A stretch of 64,000 bases of DNA from C-114 sp963745405 (lineage in GTDB: Bacteria; Chloroflexota; Limnocylindria; Limnocylindrales; CSP1-4): the NCBI GenBank assembly GCA_963745405.1, contig CAVUWY010000003.1:62001-126000 (forward strand), given 5' to 3'. The notes beneath the pieces are model-generated. The model was not told the DNA's origin and did no database searches. It saw only the letters and a list, made by a program, of their open reading frames with translations. Every line of letters begins with the position of its first letter. Position 1 is the first letter of the stretch. A program made the translations under genes and the position numbers. This document shows, piece after piece, positions 1 through 10,367 of this stretch.

Positions 1-1
1 C

Positions 2-2215
<2,214 letters not shown>

Positions 2216-2247
2216 GGCGCGGCCGCCCGAGGGCCGCAGACGCAGGG

Positions 2248-2253
2248 TACCCT
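2248..2253 (+). promoter_or_regulatory. -10 box TACCCT before the alpha-hydroxy-acid oxidase
   Basis: TACCCT lies 6 nt before the ATG at 2260, matching the TANNNT-at-start pattern seen before several genes in the window. It implies a leaderless or near-leaderless transcript. No clear -35 is visible. Confidence 0.45.
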
Positions 2254-2259
2254 GCACGG

Positions 2260-3384
2260 ATGAGCGCAACTGACGCCGCGCCCGGTCATGGCGAGACTGG
2301 ATCCCTGCGCGACGCCGTCGTGAACCTGGCCGGCTTCGAGCCGATCGCCCGCGAGGTCATGGACCCGGCCGCCTTCGACTATGTGGCCGGTGGGGCGGGC
2401 GACGAGTGGACGCTCGCCCGCAACCTCGATGCCTGGCGTGAACGGGTGCTCCGGCCGCGGGTCCTCGTCGACGTCTCGACCGTCGAGACGGCCACGACGA
2501 TGCTCGGGACGCCGGTCGCGATGCCGATCGGCATCGCCCCCATGGCGAGCCACGGGCTGGCCCATCCCGATGCGGAGCGTGCGACCGCCCGCGCCGCCGC
2601 GGCGGCCGGCGCGCCGTTCATCCTCTCGACGATGTCGACGAGCACGATCGAGGAGGTCGCCGCGGCCGCCCCCGACGGCATCCGCTGGTTCCAGCTCTAC
2701 ACGCAGCGCGATCGCGCAGTCGCCCGACGGCTCACCCAGCGGGCCGAGGCGGCCGGCTTCGGGGCAGTGGTCCTGACCGTCGACCTGGCGGTCCTCGGCA
2801 ACCGCGAACGGGATCGCCGGAGTGGGTTCGTCCTCGACGTCCCGCTCGGGAATCTCGCCACCGACCGGGCGGTCGATCCCGACGAGGCGGCCGGTCCGGA
2901 CGAGGAGGCGAGCTTCGCCGCGCCCGGCGGGGTCCGCCACATGAGCCTGCGCTGGGAGGACCTCGCCGAGATCCGATCGTGGACGAGCCTGCCGCTCGTG
3001 CTCAAGGGGATCCTCACCGGGGAGGACGCCCGGATCGCCGTCGAGCACGGAGCGGACGCGATCGTCGTGTCGAATCACGGCGCCCGCCAGCTCGACGGGG
3101 TGCCGGCCGCTATCGATGCGCTCGAGGAGGTCGTCGCGGCGGTCGACGGTCGGACCGAGGTATGGGTCGATGGCGGCGTCCGGCGGGGGATCGACGTGGT
3201 CGTCGCCCGGGCTCTCGGTGCTCGCGGCGTGCTCGTCGGGCGGCCGATCCTCTACGCCCTGGCGGCGGGCGGCCAGGCCGCTGTCGAGCGGGCCCTCGGC
3301 CTCCTTCGGGCCGAGCTCGAGACCGCCCTCGCACTCATGGGGACCGCGACGGTCGAGGACGTCGGCCGCGCCCACGTCCGGTGA
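2260..3384 (+). CDS. FMN-dependent alpha-hydroxy-acid oxidase/dehydrogenase (lactate/glycolate oxidase family)
   Basis: 374-residue FMN TIM-barrel enzyme that oxidises a 2-hydroxy acid (lactate, glycolate or similar) to the 2-oxo acid. Evidence: the N-terminal YVAGGAGDEWTL block, the flavin-site strand PIGIAPMASHGLAHP, WFQLY, the catalytic-lysine strand PLVLKGI, the active-site histidine in SNHGARQLDG, and the phosphate-binding end VWVDGGVRRG...GARGVLVGRP. The length is normal for the family. The substrate cannot be read from the sequence. The stop overlaps the GTG of ligA, so the two are probably translated together although unrelated in function. Confidence 0.9.
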   Translation: MSATDAAPGHGETGSLRDAVVNLAGFEPIAREVMDPAAFDYVAGGAGDEWTLARNLDAWRERVLRPRVLVDVSTVETATTMLGTPVAMPIGIAPMASHGLAHPDAERATARAAAAAGAPFILSTMSTSTIEEVAAAAPDGIRWFQLYTQRDRAVARRLTQRAEAAGFGAVVLTVDLAVLGNRERDRRSGFVLDVPLGNLATDRAVDPDEAAGPDEEASFAAPGGVRHMSLRWEDLAEIRSWTSLPLVLKGILTGEDARIAVEHGADAIVVSNHGARQLDGVPAAIDALEEVVAAVDGRTEVWVDGGVRRGIDVVVARALGARGVLVGRPILYALAAGGQAAVERALGLLRAELETALALMGTATVEDVGRAHVR

Positions 3385-5567
3385 CGGGTCCGCTCACTGA
3401 GCTCCCGGTGGACCCGGCCCTCGTCGAGGCCGTCGGAGCGCTCGATTCAGCCGCGGCGGCGGCCCGCCACGCCGAGCTCACGGCGATCGTCGAGCGAGCG
3501 AATCGGCTCTACTACGAAGACGACGCGCCGGAGCTCGCCGATGCCGAGTACGACGGACTGTTCCGCGAGCTCGTCGCCCTCGAGACGGCGTTCCCCGACC
3601 TCCGCACCCCCGAGTCGCCGACCCAGCGTGTCGGCGGGACGCCGAGCGGCGAGCGGTTCGCCGAGGTCCGCCACGCTCGACCGATGCTGTCACTCGCCAA
3701 TGCCTTCAGCCACGACGAGCTTCGCGCGTTCGACGTCCGCGTCCGGCGCGGCCTCGGGCTGCCGCCCGCCCCTGAGGAAGTAGTCGAGCTCCGCTACGTG
3801 GCCGAGCTGAAGATCGACGGCCTCGCGATCGGTCTCCGCTTCGAGCGGGGTCGATTCGTCCAGGGCGCTACCCGCGGCGATGGGATCGTCGGCGAGGATG
3901 TCACCGCCAATCTTCGGACGATCGCCGTCATCCCGGCCCGGCTCGCCGACCCGGTGACGATCGAGGCGCGGGGCGAGATCTTCATGCCGAAGGCCGAGTT
4001 CGCCCGGATCAATGCCGAACGCGAAGAGGCAGGCCTGGCGCTGTACGCCAATCCCCGTAACAGCGGGGCCGGCTCGCTCCGCCAGCTCGACCCGGCCGTC
4101 ACGGCGAGCCGCCGCTTGTCCGCCTGGTTCTACCAGCTCGTCGACCTCGAGGGCACGGCAGGCGCGGCACCTTCGGTCGACAGCCAATCGGCCGCCCTCG
4201 AGCGGCTGGCCGCGCTCGGCCTGCCGGTCAACCCCGACCGCGAGACGGGCCTCGACATCGAGGGCGTGATCGCCTTCACCGAGCGCTGGCGCGAGGCACG
4301 CCACCACCTCCCGTACGAGACCGACGGCGTCGTCGTGAAGGTCGATCGGATCGACCAGCAGGAACGCCTCGGCATCGTCAGCCGGGCTCCACGCTGGGCC
4401 ATCGCCTACAAGTTCCCGCCCGAACAGGTCGAGGCGTTCCTCGAGGACATCGTCGCCTACGTCGGCCGGACGGGAACGCTCACTCCGGTGGCACACCTGA
4501 CCCCGACGAAGGTCGCCGGGTCGACGGTCGCCCGGGCGACCCTCCACAACCTCGACGAGGTCCGCCGCAAGGACATCCGCATCGGCGACACCGTCGTCCT
4601 CCAGAAGGCGGGCGACGTCATCCCCGAGGTCGTCCGGCCGATCGTCGAGCGCCGCACCGGTGCCGAGCGCGAGTTCGAGATGCCCGAACGCTGTCCCGTC
4701 TGCGGCACACCGATCGTCCGCGACGAGGGCGCCGTCCGCCATTACTGCCCGAATCTCGCCTGCCCGGCCCGCGTCGCCCAGGAGTTCGGCCACTTCGCGG
4801 GGCGTGGCGGGATGGACATCGAGGGAGCCGGCTGGAAGGTCCTCGAACAGCTGCTCCAGACCGGCCTGGTCCGCCGGCGGGGCGATTTCTTCCGGCTCTC
4901 GGTGGAGGACCTCGAAGGGCTCGATCGGTTCGGGCGGAAGAGCGCGGAGAACCTCCACGCGTCGATCCAGCGCGCCCGCCGGCGGCCGCTCGAGCGGATC
5001 CTCGCCGCGCTCGGCATCCCGCAGGTCGGCTGGACGACGGCGATCGAGCTCGCCCGATGGCTGGCCGCGGAGATCCCCGCCGAGAACGGCCTCGGTGACG
5101 CCGCCTGGCTGCGCCGGGCGGCCGGGCACCTGCAGGCGGTCGCGACCGAGTCCCCGGAACGATTCGAGGAGCTCGAGGGGATCGGTCCGACCGTGTCGGC
5201 GGCCCTGGCGGCCTGGTTCGGGCCGGGCGGGCCGGGTGCCGGGGTCCTCGAGGACCTGGCCGATGCCGGCGTGGAGGCCGAGCTCCCGGCCCCGCGACCG
5301 GCGGGCGGAGGAGCCGCCGACATCGGTGGGCCCCTCGCCGGCAAGACGCTCGTCGTGACGGGCACGTTGCCGGGCTTCAGCCGGGACGACGCCGAGGCGG
5401 CGATCCGCGCGGCGGGCGGCAAGCCGGCAGGCTCCGTGTCGAAGAAGACGTCATACGTGGTGGCCGGCGAGAACGCCGGCTCCAAGCTCGCCAGGGCCGA
5501 GGAGCTCGGCGTGCCCGTCCTCGACGAGGAGGGTTTCCGCCGCCTGCTCGCCGGCGACGACGGCTGA
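3381..5567 (+). CDS. ligA: NAD-dependent DNA ligase LigA
   Basis: Seals nicks using NAD+ during replication and repair. 728 residues from the GTG at 3381, which overlaps the preceding stop as GTGA; a second in-frame GTG at 3408 is possible. Domains in order: N-terminal Ia domain (YYEDDAPELADAEYD), adenylation domain with the nucleophilic lysine in ELKIDGLAIG, OB fold, four-cysteine zinc finger (CPVCGTPIVRD...HYCPNLACP), helix-hairpin-helix region and a C-terminal BRCT domain (GKTLVVTGTLPGF...). All domains are complete, slightly longer than the usual 670 residues. No frameshift. Confidence 0.97.
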   Translation: MTGPLTELPVDPALVEAVGALDSAAAAARHAELTAIVERANRLYYEDDAPELADAEYDGLFRELVALETAFPDLRTPESPTQRVGGTPSGERFAEVRHARPMLSLANAFSHDELRAFDVRVRRGLGLPPAPEEVVELRYVAELKIDGLAIGLRFERGRFVQGATRGDGIVGEDVTANLRTIAVIPARLADPVTIEARGEIFMPKAEFARINAEREEAGLALYANPRNSGAGSLRQLDPAVTASRRLSAWFYQLVDLEGTAGAAPSVDSQSAALERLAALGLPVNPDRETGLDIEGVIAFTERWREARHHLPYETDGVVVKVDRIDQQERLGIVSRAPRWAIAYKFPPEQVEAFLEDIVAYVGRTGTLTPVAHLTPTKVAGSTVARATLHNLDEVRRKDIRIGDTVVLQKAGDVIPEVVRPIVERRTGAEREFEMPERCPVCGTPIVRDEGAVRHYCPNLACPARVAQEFGHFAGRGGMDIEGAGWKVLEQLLQTGLVRRRGDFFRLSVEDLEGLDRFGRKSAENLHASIQRARRRPLERILAALGIPQVGWTTAIELARWLAAEIPAENGLGDAAWLRRAAGHLQAVATESPERFEELEGIGPTVSAALAAWFGPGGPGAGVLEDLADAGVEAELPAPRPAGGGAADIGGPLAGKTLVVTGTLPGFSRDDAEAAIRAAGGKPAGSVSKKTSYVVAGENAGSKLARAEELGVPVLDEEGFRRLLAGDDG

Positions 5568-5585
5568 GCCGACGCGCGACGAGGT

Positions 5586-6458
5586 CTAGCCGAGGCCGGC
5601 GTTGAAGTTGCCGTAGATCCAGTCGGGGCGCCAGTCGAGCGGCTCGCCCCGGATCATCCGGGGCATCCGCCGGATCTCGCGCCAACCACGTGCACCGAGG
5701 AGGGCACGGCCGGCCTCGTTGGCGCCGTACGCGACGGCTCGGCGGCGGTGCGGCGGCGTATCGGCGGCAGCAGCACGAGCGGCGTGCTCGAGGATGGCGA
5801 CCGCGTCGCGCGGATCAGGGGCGACGAGGGGATGCGCTCCCCACGACGGGTCGAGCCGGTATCCGCGGATGGTCCCATCGGCGTCGACCGCGACGAGCCC
5901 GCCGTCGGTCGGCAGGACGGCCCGGATGAGGTGACGCCGATCCTCGTCGCTCGCGGTCGCGTCGAGCGCCTCGACGGCCGCCAGGTCGGACGCCACGACC
6001 GGCCGGACGAGGACGCCCGTCGGTCCGTCGGACTTCGCCTCGCCGGCCCGTTCGTCGGAGTCGGGCGGATCGAAGTGATGGAGCCAGTCGTGGATCCCGA
6101 ATCCGAGCCGCTCGTAGACGGGTCGCCCGGCGTCGGACGCGTGCAGGAGGAGCGTCCGGCAGCCGCGTGCCTCGAGGTCACCGCAGACCGCCGCGCTGAC
6201 GAGCCGTCCGAGCCCCTCGCCGCGGAGGTCGGGGGCGACGAAGATGAGGGCGACCCAGCCGACCGAGCCGCTGGCGGTGCCGATACCGGTCGCGACGATC
6301 CGGCCGCCCAGGTCGCCGACGATCGGGCGGCACGCCGGATGCCCGACGGCGAAGGCGAAGAACGCGGTCCGATCGGTCCAGCCGTCGGTCAGGAGCAACT
6401 CGCCGGCGGCCGGGACGTCGGCCAGGGTCATCGGTCGGAGCCGGGGCACGGCGCTCAC
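5586..6458 (-). CDS. Tandem GNAT-family N-acetyltransferase
   Basis: 290 residues with two GNAT-like folds in tandem. The first (about residues 5-135) has the acetyl-CoA loop LIFVAPDLRGEGLGRLVSAA and the C-terminal YERLGFG signature. The second (from about residue 150) has RPVVASDLAAVEAL and ends ANEAGRALLGARGWREIRRM; its CoA loop is degenerate. The start is set at a GTG (residues MSAVPRLRPMTLADV) because a TAGCAT -10 box sits 7 nt upstream; a longer upstream reading would run through tandem repeats. The acceptor substrate is unknown. Convergent with ligA. Confidence 0.75.
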   Translation of the reverse strand: MSAVPRLRPMTLADVPAAGELLLTDGWTDRTAFFAFAVGHPACRPIVGDLGGRIVATGIGTASGSVGWVALIFVAPDLRGEGLGRLVSAAVCGDLEARGCRTLLLHASDAGRPVYERLGFGIHDWLHHFDPPDSDERAGEAKSDGPTGVLVRPVVASDLAAVEALDATASDEDRRHLIRAVLPTDGGLVAVDADGTIRGYRLDPSWGAHPLVAPDPRDAVAILEHAARAAAADTPPHRRRAVAYGANEAGRALLGARGWREIRRMPRMIRGEPLDWRPDWIYGNFNAGLG

Positions 6459-6465
6459 GGGGCTG

Positions 6466-6471
6466 ATGCTA
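6466..6471 (-). promoter_or_regulatory. -10 box TAGCAT before the GNAT gene
   Basis: Read on the minus strand, TAGCAT lies 7 nt before the GTG at 6458. Same spacing pattern as at gatC and dnaE. Confidence 0.4.
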
Positions 6472-6489
6472 GCCGAGCACGCCGGCTTG

Positions 6490-6558
6490 CCGGGACGGCG
6501 CCCGGGTCGATGCCGGGACGGCGCCCGGGTCGATGCCGCGGCGGCGCCCGGGTAGGTG
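6490..6558. repeat. Three tandem 23-bp repeats
   Basis: Three head-to-tail 23-bp units start at 6490, 6513 and 6536. The first two are identical and the third has several substitutions. They lie in the noncoding gap between the divergent GNAT and gatC genes. The unit contains the palindromic core GGCGCCCGGG. Confidence 0.8.
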
Positions 6559-6844
6559 CCGGGACCGGGTTCCGGGTCCGGGTCGCGGCACACCACCCTC
6601 TGGGCCGGCACTTGTCCTCCGGGAGAGCGTCCGGGCGCTCGGGACCTTGTCGTCTCGCGCCGAAGGCCGCTCCGACGCTATTCTGGCTCGCTTAGAGAGC
6701 AAGATCGCCCCGGAGTCTGTTTTCGGGTCGGCTGGGCCGGGTATGCAAGCCGCCGCGCGCCGGGATGCTCGCTGGGAGGACAGCTCGATCGCGGGGTACC
6801 GCTAGCCGAGCTTGGCGATCCGTCGTCCGAGAGCGGCGGGCGGC
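6559..6844. other. Noncoding gap before gatC with an imperfect hairpin
   Basis: No convincing gene. The one visible structure is an imperfect inverted repeat at 6783-6811 (arms GCTCGATCGCGG and CCGCTAGCCGAGC around GGTA). An AT-richer patch at 6672-6693 (CTATTCTGG) could be a promoter for an unrecognised RNA. Nothing matches a riboswitch family I know. Confidence 0.4.
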
Positions 6845-6850
6845 TATCAT
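6845..6850 (+). promoter_or_regulatory. -10 box TATCAT before gatC
   Basis: TATCAT is 7 nt upstream of the gatC ATG at 6858; no Shine-Dalgarno fits between, so gatC is probably leaderless. Confidence 0.5.
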
Positions 6851-6857
6851 CGCGGCC

Positions 6858-7148
6858 ATGGCACTGACCCGCGCGGACGTCGCCCACGTCGCCCACCTCG
6901 CCCGGCTCGGCCTCAGCGACGACGAGCTCGGCATGCTCGAGGGGCAGCTCAACCACATCCTCGACCAGTACGCGAAGCTCGCCGAGCTCGACACCGACGC
7001 CATCCCGCCGACCGCCCAGACGATCGAACTCGAGAACATCCTCCGCGACGACGTGGCCGGGCCGTCGTTCAGCGCCGAGGAGGCCTTGGCCAACGCACCG
7101 ACCCGGGACGGCGATTTCATCGTCGTGCCGGCGATCATCGGCGAGTAG
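6858..7148 (+). CDS. gatC: Asp-tRNA(Asn)/Glu-tRNA(Gln) amidotransferase subunit C
   Basis: 96-residue small subunit of GatCAB, which converts misacylated Glu-tRNA(Gln) and Asp-tRNA(Asn) to Gln-tRNA and Asn-tRNA. GatC stabilises the GatA-GatB interface. Family signature: N-terminal VAHLARLGLSDDEL, the central LNHILDQYAKLAELDTD helix, then a typical C-terminal belt (LRDDVAGPSFSAEEALANAP). The ATG at 6858 follows a -10 box directly. gatA begins 18 nt downstream. Confidence 0.95.
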   Translation: MALTRADVAHVAHLARLGLSDDELGMLEGQLNHILDQYAKLAELDTDAIPPTAQTIELENILRDDVAGPSFSAEEALANAPTRDGDFIVVPAIIGE

Positions 7149-7166
7149 AGCGCGACCGGACCACCG

Positions 7167-8774
7167 ATGACCGCGACCGCCGATACCCCCGTGACCAGCC
7201 TGCGCGCCCACGAGATGGCCGCCCGCCTCCGCAGCGGCGAGCTGTCGTCCCGTTCACTGACCGAGGCGCATCTCGCGGTCGCCGAGCGCCAGAACCGGGT
7301 CCTCAATGCGTGGCTGACGATCGACCGGGAGCGCGCCCTCGGCGAGGCCGACGCTGCCGATGCCCGCATCGCCGCAGCGAGGGCGGACGGTCGCCGGGCA
7401 CTCGAGGCGTTGCCGCCGCTCCTCGGCATCCCCGTCGCCCTCAAGGACCTCGTCTCGATCAAGGGCGGCCAGGCGACGGCCGGATCGCGGATCCTCGAGG
7501 GCTACATCGCGCCGTACGACGCCCACATCACCGAGCGGCTCCGCGCTGCCGGGGCGGTGATCCTCGGCAAGACGAACATGGACGAGTTCGCGATGGGCTC
7601 GTCCAACGAGCACAGCGCATACGGCCCGGTGAGCAACCCCTGGGACCTCGACACGGTCCCCGGTGGCAGCAGCGGCGGCTCGGCGGTCGCGGTCGCGGCC
7701 GGCCATGTCCCCGTCGGGATCGGGACCGATACGGGCGGCTCGATCCGCCAGCCGGCGGCGCTGACCGGGATCGTCGGGCTGAAGCCGACGTACGGCCGCG
7801 TCTCCCGCTACGGGATCGTCGCCTTCGCCAGCTCGCTCGACCAGGTCGGGCCCTTCGCCCGTGACGTCCGCGACGCGGCAGCGCTCCTCCACGCGGTCGC
7901 CGGGCGCGACGAGCGCGACTCGACGTCAGCCCCCGTGCCGGTGCCGGACGCGCTCCTCCGTCTTCCCGCCTCGGACGACGAGGCGGCCGCCACGCTCCGC
8001 GGGAAGCGGCTCGGCCTGCCCCGCGAGTACTTCATCGCCGGCATGGATCCCGACCTCGAGCGGCGGATACGCGAGGCCGTGGCCGGCCTCGAGGCGGCCG
8101 GCGCGATCGTCGAGGAAGTGAGCCTGCCCCATACCGACTACGGCCTCGCCACGTACTACATCGTCGCCCCGGCGGAGGCGTCCGCGAACCTCGCCCGCTA
8201 CGACGGCATCCGCTACGGCCACGCTCATCGCGGCGGCGACGTCCTGGCCGACTATCTCGCCACCCGCGGCGAGGGCTTCGGGGCCGAGGTCAAGCGCCGG
8301 ATCATGCTCGGGACGTACGCCCTCTCGGCCGGCTACTACGACGCCTACTACCTCAAGGCCCAGAAGGTTCGGACGCTGATCAAGCGCGACTTCGACGAGG
8401 TCTGGGCGGCCGGCTTCGACGCCATCGTCGCCCCGACCAGCCCCTCGGTCGCGTTCCGCTTCGGCGCCCGGCTGGCCGACCCGGTCGCGATGTACCTCTC
8501 GGACGCCTGCACCTTGCCGGTCAACATGGCCGGCCTGCCCGGCCTGTCGATGCCGTGCGGCCTGTCGGAAGGGCTGCCGGTCGGCCTGCAGCTCATCGGG
8601 CCGGCCTGGTCGGAGGCCGAGCTCTTCGCCCTCGGCCGCGCCTACGAGGCGATCACGGCGACCGCGGACTGGCGCGACCGCGCCCCGACCCAGCTCCACC
8701 TCGCCGACGACCCGTCGGCAGCGACGGCCGGCGAGCGCGCCGCGAGCCTCGCCGCCGGAGCCGGCCATCGGTGA
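7167..8774 (+). CDS. gatA: Asp-tRNA(Asn)/Glu-tRNA(Gln) amidotransferase subunit A
   Basis: 535-residue amidase-signature glutaminase subunit of GatCAB; it releases ammonia from glutamine for channelling to GatB. The Ser-cisSer-Lys triad is visible: Lys in ALKDL (about residue 93), cis-Ser in GGSSGGSA (about 169) and nucleophile Ser in DTGGSIRQPA (about 192). The C-terminal third has PTSPS and the NMAGLPGLSMPCG block. The length is slightly above the usual 485 because of a C-terminal Ala-rich tail. Its TGA overlaps the GTG of the next gene. Confidence 0.96.
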   Translation: MTATADTPVTSLRAHEMAARLRSGELSSRSLTEAHLAVAERQNRVLNAWLTIDRERALGEADAADARIAAARADGRRALEALPPLLGIPVALKDLVSIKGGQATAGSRILEGYIAPYDAHITERLRAAGAVILGKTNMDEFAMGSSNEHSAYGPVSNPWDLDTVPGGSSGGSAVAVAAGHVPVGIGTDTGGSIRQPAALTGIVGLKPTYGRVSRYGIVAFASSLDQVGPFARDVRDAAALLHAVAGRDERDSTSAPVPVPDALLRLPASDDEAAATLRGKRLGLPREYFIAGMDPDLERRIREAVAGLEAAGAIVEEVSLPHTDYGLATYYIVAPAEASANLARYDGIRYGHAHRGGDVLADYLATRGEGFGAEVKRRIMLGTYALSAGYYDAYYLKAQKVRTLIKRDFDEVWAAGFDAIVAPTSPSVAFRFGARLADPVAMYLSDACTLPVNMAGLPGLSMPCGLSEGLPVGLQLIGPAWSEAELFALGRAYEAITATADWRDRAPTQLHLADDPSAATAGERAASLAAGAGHR

Positions 8775-9262
8775 GCGGCTTCGATGTCGCGACCTGGCAC
8801 GACTTCTTCCTCGCCACCTCTGGCGTCGGGGCGGCACTGTCCGGGCTCGTGTTCGTCGCCCTGTCGATCAACCTTCGTGAGATCCTTCGCTACGAGGGCC
8901 TCGTCGAGCGAGCGGCGGAGGCGCTGGTCCTCCTCCTCAGCATCGTGTTCGTCGGGATCGTCGGCATCGCCCCGACGACCTCCACGACCCTCCTCGGCGT
9001 CGAGCTCATGCTCGTCGGCATCGTCACGACCGCGGCCGTGACCCGGATCATCGTCCAGCATCGGCCGGAGCAGGCGACCCGGGGCCAGGTGGCGTTCCGG
9101 GTCACCGTCGCCGAGGTCGGCACCATCCCGATCTTCATCGCCGGCTTCTCGTATGCGACCGGCGTCGGGCTCGGGCTCGGCTGGCTCCTCGTGGCGACGG
9201 TCTCCGCCCTCGCCGGCGGCGTCATCGGGGCGTGGGTCCTCCTCATCGAGATCTTCCGATGA
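8771..9262 (+). CDS. Four-helix integral membrane protein of unknown function
   Basis: 163 residues from a GTG that overlaps the gatA stop as GTGA. Four predicted membrane helices: about residues 12-32 (FFLATSGVGAALSGLVFVAL), 48-68 (LVLLLSIVFVGIVGI), 75-95 and two closely spaced C-terminal helices ending WVLLIEIF. Proteins opening HDFFLATSGVGAALSGLVFVA are recurrent small membrane proteins without an assigned role. Coupling to gatA is positional only. Confidence 0.7.
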   Translation: MSGFDVATWHDFFLATSGVGAALSGLVFVALSINLREILRYEGLVERAAEALVLLLSIVFVGIVGIAPTTSTTLLGVELMLVGIVTTAAVTRIIVQHRPEQATRGQVAFRVTVAEVGTIPIFIAGFSYATGVGLGLGWLLVATVSALAGGVIGAWVLLIEIFR

Positions 9263-9394
9263 CGGACCGGCGGGCCGAACCCGCGCTCGACCGTCCAGAG
9301 CCCCGCCGTGTCCTGACGGGCGCACCGCGGGGGCGCTTCGGCACTGGCTGAGGCGCTTCGGTCGGATCCATCATCGCGGATGGAGGTGACCATC

Positions 9395-10294
9395 ATGCGC
9401 AAGGTCCTGGGTATCGGTGCGATCGGGTTGGCGGCCGCTGGGCTGGGTGCTGCCGCCGCCGCGTTCGAGATGCGGATCCACCCCGCCTGGCGAAGCTGGG
9501 GGATCGACCCGGACGAGATCGCCCGCTCCCTGCCCGGCGACGATCTCGTGGACGAGCCCGCGGTGGTCGATACCCGCGGGATCACGATCGACGCGCCCCC
9601 GGAGGCCATCTGGCCGTGGCTCGTCCAGATGGGTCATCACCGAGGCGGGTGGTACAGCTACGACCAGCTCGACATGCGCGGCCCGTCGATCCGGGAGATC
9701 GTGCCCGAATGGCAGTCGATCGCGGTGGGCGACATCATCCCCACCGATGAGGAAGGTGGCCTCCGGGTGGCGGTCGTCGATCCAGGCCGCACGCTGGTGC
9801 TGCACCTGACGTCGGCAGACTTCGCCGCTCGATCGTCGCGCCGCCGAGCTCGTCGATCCGAGAAGGCCGCGGACGGGCCGGACGCATCGCCGGTGGAGAC
9901 GTTCGCGGCGAGCTGGACGTTCGTCCTCGAGCCCCTCCCCGCCGGCCGGACGCGACTCATCGAGCGCTGCCGGATCCGGATGCCGAAGCAGGGCTTCTCG
10001 GGCCTGAACGGTCCGGCCCTCGACCTCGGCGTATTCATCATGGTGCGCCGCCAGATGCTCGGTATCCGCGATCGGGCCGAGCGACTCCAGCAGGCCAGCG
10101 TCGCGACCCACGAGATCGCGGGGTCGGATCGGCGGCCCGGGCCCAGGGCGCAGCCCCGGCAGCGGGTGTCAGGGAATGAGCCGACGACACTCGAGCCGAA
10201 GGTAGCGGTCGGGCAGGATCCGACTGTGACGGCCGAGGCCGAACCGCTCGGCGATACGCCGGCCGATCGAGCTCGCGCCGCGCAGCGGCCGTAG
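9395..10294 (+). CDS. SRPBCC-fold (START/Bet v1-like) protein with N-terminal membrane anchor
   Basis: 299 residues. The start is the second of two ATGs because a strong GGAGGT lies 7 nt before 9395 and overlaps the first ATG (9380). One hydrophobic N-terminal segment (VLGIGAIGLAAAGLGAAAAA) precedes a helix-grip hydrophobic-ligand fold: VDTRGITIDAPPEAIWPWLVQMGHHRGGWYSYDQLD, then VVDPGRTLVLH and a basic insertion, ending in SWTFVLEPLPAGRTRLIERCR. The last 70 residues are low-complexity. No catalytic residues or ligand can be assigned. Confidence 0.75.
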   Translation: MRKVLGIGAIGLAAAGLGAAAAAFEMRIHPAWRSWGIDPDEIARSLPGDDLVDEPAVVDTRGITIDAPPEAIWPWLVQMGHHRGGWYSYDQLDMRGPSIREIVPEWQSIAVGDIIPTDEEGGLRVAVVDPGRTLVLHLTSADFAARSSRRRARRSEKAADGPDASPVETFAASWTFVLEPLPAGRTRLIERCRIRMPKQGFSGLNGPALDLGVFIMVRRQMLGIRDRAERLQQASVATHEIAGSDRRPGPRAQPRQRVSGNEPTTLEPKVAVGQDPTVTAEAEPLGDTPADRARAAQRP

Positions 10295-10336
10295 ATCGCA
10301 CATCCACCTGTCGACGGGTGCGTCGGTCGCTGCCCC

Positions 10337-10342
10337 TATACT
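10337..10342 (+). promoter_or_regulatory. -10 box TATACT upstream of the aminotransferase
   Basis: TATACT, the best -10 match in this part of the window, ends 25 nt before the ATG at 10368 and leaves room for the GAGGAGA Shine-Dalgarno. No convincing -35. Confidence 0.5.
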
Positions 10343-10367
10343 CCCGGTGCCCCGACGAGGAGACCGG

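Noticed and set aside
6490..6558. CRISPR array
   Set aside because: The repeats are directly adjacent without spacers and no cas genes are present.
6672..6811. T-box or other riboswitch before gatC
   Set aside because: A GGGGTACCGC stretch vaguely resembles the T-box core but lacks the TGG needed to pair with the tRNA end, no specifier stem is visible, and the gatC promoter lies downstream of it.
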